Shown piece by piece: positions 1 through 6,337 of a stretch of 32,575 nucleotides of DNA. The position numbers and the translations under genes are program-made. The stretch lies in assembly GCF_003148475.1 (NCBI RefSeq), contig NZ_QGGG01000027.1, positions 1 to 32,575 on the forward strand, written 5' to 3'. Source of the stretch: Pseudaminobacter salicylatoxidans. GTDB lineage: Bacteria; Pseudomonadota; Alphaproteobacteria; Rhizobiales; Rhizobiaceae. The notes under the pieces are model-generated. The model ran no database searches and was not told the origin of the DNA. It was given only the letters and a program-made list of their open reading frames with translations. Numbering within the stretch: the stretch's first letter is position 1; each line of letters begins with the position of its first letter.

Positions 1-95
1 TCAATGCAGAAGGGAAATAGGTGGCCGGATTTTACTCCGCCCGCGGCCGGACTATCCCGCCGCTACCGTGGCCGGTTTTTGCACCGCCGCTCTCA
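1..95. mobile_element. Probable terminal end of an IS21-family element (cut by window edge)
   Basis: Three copies of a GTGGCCGG/GCGGCCGG core, each followed by about 13-17 bases and a CCGCC, lie at roughly 21-43, 44-66 and 68-90. Multiple short terminal repeats with a GGCCGG core are typical of IS21-family ends. Read inward from the right, the end would start TGAGAGCGGC at base 95, in keeping with the family's terminal TG. A frame closing with TAG at 18-20 could be the last codons of istB, but too little is visible to say so. This is inferred from pattern only; the rest of the element would be left of the window. The sequence differs from the IS21-type end at 14854-14942, so it is probably another element. 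Confidence 0.45.
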
Positions 96-282
96 CGCGG
101 GGCTAGGGAGCGAGAGGGACTGAATTTTAGCTGGAGCAAACGTTTCGTTTTCTTGCCGAATCTGGCATTTGGGCCTCGTGTCTGAGGGATCCATCCCGCT
201 TTAATGATTGGCGCACAAATATGCAATCTGGACAAACCGGACAATCTGCACTATCTCTGAGATGTTAATCATGGAGGCAGTT
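96..282 (+). promoter_or_regulatory. Upstream region of the toxin-antitoxin operon
   Basis: No convincing gene lies here. A direct repeat GGACAA occurs at 230-235 and 239-244, flanked by CAATCTG at 224-230 and 242-248, a plausible operator for an autoregulating antitoxin. A strong ribosome binding site GGAGG at 273-277 sits five bases before the ATG at 283 and decides the antitoxin start. No clear -35/-10 pair could be assigned by eye. Confidence 0.35.
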
Positions 283-996
283 ATGGTTGCAGTCACTCGC
301 AAATCAGACAGCACGCGGATTGGCGTGAGCGCAGCTGCAGTCAAAGAGGTCGTGAAGGTCCTCGCTCATCACAATCCGCATCTGTCGAAGCCGGCCCTCA
401 CGGCGACAGGAAAGATTGTCGCTGCGGTCTCGGCCGCAACTGCGAGGCTTTCGATCGAGCAGCAGAAGGAAATTGTCGCGCATGATCAAGAACTCGTAAA
501 GGCCGTCGAGGTCGCCATGTCGTCTCTCGCCGGCATGTCCAAGCCGGAGCGAACGAAAATCGCGCTGCCCGATGCCGTGGAAGAGAGCCAGGGTGCCGGG
601 ATGGGCGCGCTCCTGGATATTGAAGAGGGACGCCGTCGCCTGTCGACGTTGGCAGTTCCAACGTCGATCGAGGACTGGGCGGGTCCTGTGGCCGGACCAG
701 GTGAGATTGAAAAGATATATAGAACTAAACGATCGACTCTGCATGACTGGCAGAAGCGTGGAGCGGTCATCGGCCTGCTGAAAGGTGAGCGAAAGCACGT
801 CTTTCCGCTAGCGCAATTCGTCGATGGCCGTCCTATCCGGGGGATGACGGAGGTCACAAAGATTATTCGCAACCCGCGAGCTGCCTGGCAATGGTTGATA
901 CAGCGGAAGCCCAGTATCGGAGGAACACCGCTCGAGGAACTGAAGAAGGGACACCTGGAAAAGGTTCTGGACGCGGCAGAGCGGGATTTTGGATAG
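283..996 (+). CDS. Xre/MbcA/ParS-type antitoxin
   Basis: A 237-residue protein that probably neutralises the RES-domain toxin encoded three bases downstream and represses the operon. The C-terminal ~60 residues carry the MbcA/ParS toxin-binding pattern: a Trp-rich helix (AWQWLIQRKPSIGG), then TPLEELKKG and a final helix. The central part (GPGEIEKIYRTKRSTLHDW) looks like a DNA-binding helix-turn-helix. In-frame ATGs exist further upstream (208, 262, 271), but only the ATG at 283 has a well-placed GGAGG, so it was chosen. The N-terminal ~90 residues are alanine/valine-rich, helical-looking and unassigned, making this longer than the commonest antitoxins of the group. The family call rests on the C-terminal pattern and on the RES neighbour. 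Confidence 0.82.
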   Translation: MVAVTRKSDSTRIGVSAAAVKEVVKVLAHHNPHLSKPALTATGKIVAAVSAATARLSIEQQKEIVAHDQELVKAVEVAMSSLAGMSKPERTKIALPDAVEESQGAGMGALLDIEEGRRRLSTLAVPTSIEDWAGPVAGPGEIEKIYRTKRSTLHDWQKRGAVIGLLKGERKHVFPLAQFVDGRPIRGMTEVTKIIRNPRAAWQWLIQRKPSIGGTPLEELKKGHLEKVLDAAERDFG

Positions 997-999
997 CCA

Positions 1000-1584
1000 G
1001 TGAAGCTTGATTCAAAAACAGTCAGCGAGCTAGCGATTGCATTTCGACCGACAGCCTACCTCCGCGTTATTCCGCTCGAGCACAAGGCGACACCACTAGG
1101 AATGGGATTCGGCCAGACCCGCTTTTCCAGTCCGACCCGAGCCTTCCAGCTGGCCTACATCGCGAAAGATGTGGCGACCTCCATCGCTGAGACTATCGTC
1201 CGCGACCGTTTCGAAGGTGCGGCTGCGCGGGTGCTCGACGAGAGCGAAGTAGAGGACTGGGCTATGGCCGAAATCAGCGCGACCGAGCCGTTGCTTGTTC
1301 TTGATCTGAGAACCACCGGCCTTCTAAAGCTCGGCATAAGTACCGATGCCGCTAGAGCCAAGGATCACCGCGACGGCCGGAGTTTGAGCGAGGAGCTGTA
1401 CCGCTCGTTTGATATCGACGGCTTGCTTTACGCTTCTCGTCTCACTGGCGCAGAGTGTGTTGCTGTCTACGATAGGGCAGTCACAACCAAACTTGCCTCC
1501 GGTTCAGCAGAGGAACTCGTTCGTCACAGCGATCTAGACACCGCACTTCGGTCCATCGGTGTGACGCTGCGGCGCGGATCGTAG
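1000..1584 (+). CDS. RES-domain toxin
   Basis: A 194-residue RES-domain protein starting at GTG three bases after the antitoxin stop, so the two are cotranscribed and probably translationally coupled. The Arg-Glu-Ser features that name the family are visible: Arg near the N-terminus (AYLRVIP), Glu in SIAETIVRDRF, and Ser in LLYASRLTGAECVAVYD. Characterised family members degrade or ADP-ribosylate NAD-linked targets and arrest growth until bound by the Xre-type antitoxin; that activity is inferred here from the family. The pair probably stabilises the element. The gene converges on dinB with only 34 bases between the stops. Confidence 0.88.
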   Translation: MKLDSKTVSELAIAFRPTAYLRVIPLEHKATPLGMGFGQTRFSSPTRAFQLAYIAKDVATSIAETIVRDRFEGAAARVLDESEVEDWAMAEISATEPLLVLDLRTTGLLKLGISTDAARAKDHRDGRSLSEELYRSFDIDGLLYASRLTGAECVAVYDRAVTTKLASGSAEELVRHSDLDTALRSIGVTLRRGS

Positions 1585-1618
1585 TTCACCAACCGAGATC
1601 AGCAGGGCCGCCTTTTCT

Positions 1619-2746
1619 CTATATCTCAAGGCTGAGCTGTTCAGCGAACCGCGATTGCGGTTCGGCAAAGTTCGACATCGTGATGCCGAGCAGCCTTATA
1701 CCTTTCTCAACCGGGAAGACCGCGCTCAACAACGAAATGCCAGCTTCCGTGAGATCAGTTGCCTCCGCGATTGGCTCGGCGGTCGTGCGGCTACGCGTGA
1801 TCTGACGGAAATCGGCGAATTTCACCTTCAGCGTCACGGTTCTGCCAGACAGGAGCTTCGCCTCGCAATGGCGCCAGACCTTGTCCGCGAGCGGTTTCAG
1901 TTCCGACTTTGCGGCTTCGAAATCGAAGATATCCTCGGCGAAAGTGTCTTCTGCGCCCACGGACTTCCGCTCCCGGTTCGGTTGCACCGCCCCCTCATCA
2001 ATCCCCCGCGAAATCCGGTAATACCAGTTCCCCGACTTTCCGAAATTCGCCTGCAGGAACTCGAGCGGCTTTGATCGCAGATCGGCGCCGGTCACAATGC
2101 TCAGTCGCTCCATCTTGGCGGCCGTCGCCGGTCCGACACCGTGGAATTTTTTCACAGGCAGATTGGCCACGAATTCAGGCCCTGCTTTCGGCGTAATGAC
2201 CGCCTGTCCGTTCGGCTTGTTGAGGTCACTCGCCATCTTCGCCAGGAATTTGCAGTAGGAGATGCCGGCCGAGGCATTGAGGCCGGTCACCTCCTTGATG
2301 CGGGCGCGGATGATGGTGGCGATCTCGGTGGCAATCGCAATATTCTGTTTGTTCTCGGTGACGTCGAGATAGGCCTCGTCGAGCGAAAGCGGCTCGATGA
2401 GGTCGGTATGCTCGGCAAATATCTCGCGGATCTGCACCGACACGGCGCGATAGACGTCGAAGCGGGGCTTGACAAAGATCAGATCTGGGCAGCGGCGTTT
2501 CGCCGTGACCGAGGGCAGGGCGGAGCGGACACCGAAGACGCGCGCCTCGTAGCTCGCCGCAGCGACGACACCGCGCGCGGCCGACCCGCCGACCGCTACC
2601 GGTTTGCCGCGCAGGTCGGGATTGTCTCGCTGCTCGACCGAGGCATAAAAGGCGTCCATATCGACGTGCAGAATCTTGCGGACGGGCACGAATTGTTCGG
2701 GGCTGATCCGGCCATGTGTGGTGCTGTCGTCGTCATCCATAAGCAT
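1619..2746 (-). CDS. dinB: DNA polymerase IV (Y-family translesion polymerase)
   Basis: A 375-residue Y-family polymerase that would copy past damaged template bases in the cytoplasm. Both carboxylate motifs of the active site are present: HVDMDAFYASVEQ near residue 25-37 and SLDEAYLDVT near 120. The steric-gate region, HhH-like KKFHGVGPATAAKM and little-finger domain follow, and the protein ends in EQLSLEI, resembling a clamp-binding tail. The start at MLMDDDD was chosen because the upstream in-frame extension overlaps the SRAP gene and is not polymerase-like; an ATG six bases later is equally possible. It is the third gene of a UvrD-SRAP-DinB operon. No alphaproteobacterial LexA box was found by eye upstream of that operon, so SOS control is not shown. 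Confidence 0.93.
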   Translation of the reverse strand: MLMDDDDSTTHGRISPEQFVPVRKILHVDMDAFYASVEQRDNPDLRGKPVAVGGSAARGVVAAASYEARVFGVRSALPSVTAKRRCPDLIFVKPRFDVYRAVSVQIREIFAEHTDLIEPLSLDEAYLDVTENKQNIAIATEIATIIRARIKEVTGLNASAGISYCKFLAKMASDLNKPNGQAVITPKAGPEFVANLPVKKFHGVGPATAAKMERLSIVTGADLRSKPLEFLQANFGKSGNWYYRISRGIDEGAVQPNRERKSVGAEDTFAEDIFDFEAAKSELKPLADKVWRHCEAKLLSGRTVTLKVKFADFRQITRSRTTAEPIAEATDLTEAGISLLSAVFPVEKGIRLLGITMSNFAEPQSRFAEQLSLEI

Positions 2747-2771
2747 GTTCGGGCGCCGTTCTGGTGCTGCC

Positions 2772-3443
2772 TTAGAGCAGCAAGCCATCCCCCGACTTCG
2801 CCGGCGGCTCCACCACGACCAGCATGTTGCCGGGCAGGGGCCGCTGCAGGTGCTTGACCTCGTCCCAGTCGCCGGTAAGCCAGAGTTCAACCTCCTCCGG
2901 CGTGGTCAGGATCGCCGGCATGGCCTTCTGATGGATGGGGCTGACGATCTCGTTGGGTGAGGTCGTGAGAAACCCGTAGAGCTCGAACTCCCTCTCACCA
3001 TCGCGAACCTTCCGGACACCCTTCCACGGCGTCCAGAATCCGGCGAAGAACATCAGCGGCCGTTCGGCATTCTGCGCGAACCAGGCGTTGGGAACACGGC
3101 CGCCCTCTACCTTGCTCGCAGGATCGGGTTCGGCAAACGAGGTGATGGGGACGGCGCAGCGGCTGGTCGGCCCGAGCCAGCGCCGCCAGTGGGGTGAATT
3201 GACGTTGCGGATATTGGTGACGCCGGGATCGTAATTGCCTTTGATATAGGCCGGCGGTGTCGGCATGCCCCAGGTGGCGCTCGCGATTTCGCGAGTTCCG
3301 TCAGTGCCGACACGCACGATCGGCGCCAATGTACCCGGATAGACATCGAGCGAGGGCGCGTTCCAGCCGGCCTTGTCGGCGAAGGCTTTGGTGAATTCCA
3401 TCACCGCATCGCGCGTCGTCGTTAAGTTGTAGAGATTACAGAT
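2772..3443 (-). CDS. SRAP-family (YedK/HMCES-like) protein with an abnormal ATC start
   Basis: SRAP proteins crosslink to abasic sites in single-stranded DNA through Cys2, exposed after removal of Met1. The family features are present: WGMPTPP, the Asn-rich NIRNVNS, Glu in SFAEPD and His in SPIHQKAMPAIL. The expected N-terminus [M]CNLYNLTT can be read at 3443, behind an AGAGGAGA ribosome binding site, but the initiator codon is ATC rather than ATG, and an in-frame TAG lies just upstream at 3459-3461. The first standard starts are GTG at 3404 and ATG at 3401, which would drop Cys2 and 13 residues. Product from ATC: 223 residues; from GTG: 210. The gene starts 15 bases after the helicase stop and ends 25 bases before dinB. 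It may be weakly expressed or inactive. Confidence 0.85.
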   Translation of the reverse strand: MCNLYNLTTTRDAVMEFTKAFADKAGWNAPSLDVYPGTLAPIVRVGTDGTREIASATWGMPTPPAYIKGNYDPGVTNIRNVNSPHWRRWLGPTSRCAVPITSFAEPDPASKVEGGRVPNAWFAQNAERPLMFFAGFWTPWKGVRKVRDGEREFELYGFLTTSPNEIVSPIHQKAMPAILTTPEEVELWLTGDWDEVKHLQRPLPGNMLVVVEPPAKSGDGLLL

Positions 3444-3458
3444 TGTCGTATCTCCTCT

Positions 3459-5528
3459 CTATCGCCACATGCCGCGCATGCGGGCGCCGACATCGAGGCG
3501 CACCTGACGCGGCCCTGTATTGACGCTGGCTCCGGGCGCAACGATAGGCCAGGCGCGGCATTCGAACAGCTCGACCAGATTAGCCGGAATAAACCGTGTG
3601 CGCGAGGCATAGACATGCCGGTCGCCGGTCGCGGACTGGCCATGGGTGAAGAAGCGCTGCGGCATGACGAGATTGAGGCTGTCCTTGGCCCTGGTCATGG
3701 CGACATAGAGCAGGCGCCGTTCCTCCTCGATCTCGTCCGACGTTCCGACACCAAGATCGGAGGGAATGCAGCCGTCCACCGTGTTGAGCACGAAGACCGA
3801 GCGCCATTCCTGGCCCTTGGCGGAATGAATGGTCGAAAGGATCAGATAATCCTCATCGAGCAGCGGCACACCGGCCTGACCCGAAGTGGCGTCCGGAGGA
3901 TCGAGGGTGAGTTCGGTGAGGAAGCGCTCGCGGGTGGGATAGCCGGCGGCGATGTCCTCGAGCTGGAGCAGATCGGCGCGGCGCATCTCGAAATCCTCAT
4001 GGATGCGCTCGAGATGCGGCTCGTACCAGGCCCGAACCTGTCCGATCTCGGCCGGCCACCCGGAGGCACCCGAGCGCAATCCGGCGAGCAGCTCGACAAA
4101 GGCCGGCCATTCGGCCTGGGCACGGGCCGGGCAGGGGAGGCGGTCGAGCGTGTCGATCGGATCGGCACTATCGGCAACCGCGTCGAGTGCGGTTTGCGCC
4201 GTGGCAGGGCCGACGCCCGGGAGCAACTGCAACAGGCGGAAGCCGGAGACGCGGTCGCGCATGTTCTGGGCAAAGCGCATGGCGGCCAGCATGTCCTTCA
4301 CATGCGCGCTGTCGAGGAATTTTAGCCCGCCGAACTTGACGAAGGGAATGTTGCGGCGGGTCAGCTCGACCTCCAGCGGTCCACTGTGGTGGCTGGCGCG
4401 GAACAGCACGGCCTGGTCCTTCAGCCGCATGCCGGTCTCTCGGTTCTCCAGCACCTCGTCGGCGACGAACTGCGCCTGACCGGCTTCATCGCGCACGGTG
4501 ACCAGACGCGGCCGCTCGTTGGAAGGCCGGTCTGTCCAGAGGTCCTTTGTGAAGCGCTCCCTGGCCAGTCCGATCACACCATTGGCTGCGGCAAGGATAG
4601 GCTGGGTCGAGCGGTAGTTGCGGTCGAGGGTGATGACCTCGGCGGGCGGCGAAAACTCCTTCGGGAAATCGAGAATGTTGCGGACCGTCGCCGCGCGGAA
4701 CGAGTAGATCGCCTGGGCGTCGTCGCCGACCACGGTGAGGCCACGCCCGGCGGGCCGCAATCCGGTGAGCACGGTGGCCTGGAGGCGATTGGTGTCCTGG
4801 TATTCGTCGACAAGGACATGATCCCATCTGCCGCCGATCTCGTCAGCCAGCGTGGCATCGCCCATGGTCTGCGCCCAGTAGAGCAGCAGATCATCGTAAT
4901 CGAGCACGTTCTGGATCTGCTTGGCCTCGACATAACCGGCAAACAGCTCGCGAAGCTCTTTTTCCCATGCGGCACACCATGGATAGTTAGCCCGCAGCAC
5001 CTCATCGAGCGCGGCCTCGGAATTGACCGTACGCGAATAGATCGACAGGCACGTCCCCTTGGCCGGAAACCTGTTCTCGGTCTTCGAAAAACCGAGATCG
5101 TGGCGGACGAGGTTCATCAGGTCGGCCGAATCCTCCCGGTCGTGGATGGTGAATTGCGGATCGAGACCGAGCTCGATGGCATATTCACGCAGGATCCGCG
5201 CGCCGATGCCATGGAATGTACCCGACCAGGCGAGCGCATCGGTGAGGATGCCGGCCTTGTCGCCGAGCCCCTTGGCGCAGATGCGCTCGACCCGCTTGGC
5301 CATTTCGGATGCCGCCCGGCGCGAAAAGGTCATCAGCAGGATACGGCGCGGATCGGCGCCGGCGATGATGAGCTGGGCCACCCGATGGGCGAGCGTATTG
5401 GTCTTGCCCGATCCCGCACCGGCGATGATCAGCAGTGGTCCGCCGATCCTGCCGTCGGCCAGGCCGATGCCATGGACGACCGCGGCACGTTGACCCTCGT
5501 TCAATTTTTCCAGATACGCCGCCTGCAT
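3459..5528 (-). CDS. UvrD/PcrA-like ATP-dependent DNA helicase (SF1)
   Basis: A 689-residue superfamily 1A helicase expected to unwind DNA 3'->5' in repair. The ordered motifs are clear: Q-motif region LNEGQRAAV, Walker A AGAGSGKT (residues 36-43), Walker B VDEYQDTN (about 235-245), motif III VVGDDAQAIYSFR, motif IV LDRNYRSTQ, motif V STIHSAKGQEW and motif VI LLYVAMTRAKDSL. It starts at an ATG behind AGGAGCGGGACGGC. At 689 residues it is a little shorter than chromosomal UvrD/PcrA, so it is probably an accessory paralogue, not the housekeeping enzyme. It leads the operon with SRAP and dinB. The gap upstream holds only about 90 bases before a transposon end, so the native promoter may have been altered. 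Confidence 0.92.
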   Translation of the reverse strand: MQAAYLEKLNEGQRAAVVHGIGLADGRIGGPLLIIAGAGSGKTNTLAHRVAQLIIAGADPRRILLMTFSRRAASEMAKRVERICAKGLGDKAGILTDALAWSGTFHGIGARILREYAIELGLDPQFTIHDREDSADLMNLVRHDLGFSKTENRFPAKGTCLSIYSRTVNSEAALDEVLRANYPWCAAWEKELRELFAGYVEAKQIQNVLDYDDLLLYWAQTMGDATLADEIGGRWDHVLVDEYQDTNRLQATVLTGLRPAGRGLTVVGDDAQAIYSFRAATVRNILDFPKEFSPPAEVITLDRNYRSTQPILAAANGVIGLARERFTKDLWTDRPSNERPRLVTVRDEAGQAQFVADEVLENRETGMRLKDQAVLFRASHHSGPLEVELTRRNIPFVKFGGLKFLDSAHVKDMLAAMRFAQNMRDRVSGFRLLQLLPGVGPATAQTALDAVADSADPIDTLDRLPCPARAQAEWPAFVELLAGLRSGASGWPAEIGQVRAWYEPHLERIHEDFEMRRADLLQLEDIAAGYPTRERFLTELTLDPPDATSGQAGVPLLDEDYLILSTIHSAKGQEWRSVFVLNTVDGCIPSDLGVGTSDEIEEERRLLYVAMTRAKDSLNLVMPQRFFTHGQSATGDRHVYASRTRFIPANLVELFECRAWPIVAPGASVNTGPRQVRLDVGARMRGMWR

Positions 5529-5618
5529 GCCGTCCCGCTCCTATCGCCCTCAGATTCAACGACAATCGGCAAATACTGCGCCGTTGCTTGCCGTTACGTC
5601 CCCCATCACGCCGGATAG

Positions 5619-5656
5619 GGCCCGTACGGCTGAGCGGAACAGGAAAGTGCCATAAG
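5619..5656 (+). repeat. Likely 38-bp terminal inverted repeat of an older Tn3-family element
   Basis: This 38-base stretch begins GGCCCGTACGG, directly after another G, and ends GTGCCATAAG. Tn3-family repeats are typically 38 bp, G-rich at the outer end and closing in TAAG at the inner end. It sits 15 bases beyond the stop of the degraded transposase, where the repeat of a Tn3-family element is expected. Its partner is not in the window. Confidence 0.55.
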
Positions 5657-5671
5657 GGCGGATAAATCTTT

Positions 5672-6283
5672 TCAGAAGTCCCATTCGGAAGTAGGTTGGC
5701 GCAAGGCTCTGAGGCCGCCGTTGGCGACGGCATCGGGCAGGAGGAATTCGTAGCGGCCGAGGAAGTTGATGTGACGCCACGCGATCGGGGAGAGGCGGGC
5801 GATATCGGCGGCCAGCAGGGCCATTCCCGTGCTCTCGATGTCACGCAGGGCTTCCTGCATGTAGACGGCGTTCCAGTGAACGATGGCGTTGAGGGCGAGG
5901 CCGAGCACGCCGAGCTGTTCTTCCTGGCCCTGGCGAAGCGGGGTTCTGATCTCGCCACGATCGCCGTGGTGAACCCGGCGTCCCAGCCTGTGCCGCAACT
6001 CTTGCCGGTTCAGCTGAACCAGCGTGCGGCGTCGGAAGGCGGGATCGTCGATGGTGCGCAGGACGTGCAGCGTCTTGATGATGCGGCCGAGCTCGGACAG
6101 GGCCTTGGCCAGGGTGGTGGGTCGATCCTTGACCTGCAGCGTGCGCATGACGCCGGCGGCTTTCAGGTGGCCGAGCTTGAGCGATCCGGCGAGGCGGATG
6201 AAGTCGCTCCAGTTGTCGCGGACCAGCCCGATATTGACCGTCCCGCGCGCGACGGGATTGAACGGCCCGTAATCGGCCTGTCT
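5672..6283 (-). pseudogene. tnpA: Tn3-family transposase, C-terminal remnant
   Basis: An open frame of about 200 codons matches only the C-terminal end of a Tn3-family TnpA. It opens at the element junction with ADYGPFNPVARGTVNIG and continues through MRTLQVKDRPTTLAKALSEL, the Glu-containing region RQELRHRLGRRV, LGLALNAIVHWNAVYM and the closing RLSPIAWRHINFLGRYEF. The first ~750 residues, with the two catalytic aspartates, are missing, so it cannot act as a transposase. The left end of the intact transposon at 6284 forms the breakpoint, and the frame runs on into that repeat without a stop. The sequence is clearly different from the intact TnpA next door, so this is a second, older element. 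Confidence 0.85.
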
Positions 6284-6330
6284 GGCGTCACGACACGAAA
6301 GTGTTGGATCTGTCCGACTTTTGAGAACGT
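6284..6330 (+). repeat. Left terminal inverted repeat of Tn3-family transposon
   Basis: The outer end reads GGCGTCACGACACGAAAGTG and the inner end GACTTTTGAGAACGT. It pairs with 10061-10107, with mismatches only at three central positions and one inner position. The repeat is longer than the 38 bp usual in the family and starts GGCG rather than GGGG. Confidence 0.88.
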
Positions 6331-6337
6331 ATGGTGA

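Noticed and set aside
2747-2890. 48-codon N-terminal extension of DNA polymerase IV
   Set aside because: It overlaps the SRAP coding region and has Ser/Cys/Arg-rich, non-polymerase sequence.
4386-5618. Long + strand frame (410 codons) opposite the UvrD-like helicase
   Set aside because: It is antisense to a helicase with all motifs; long shadow frames are expected in high-GC sequence and the translation has no recognisable fold or start signal.
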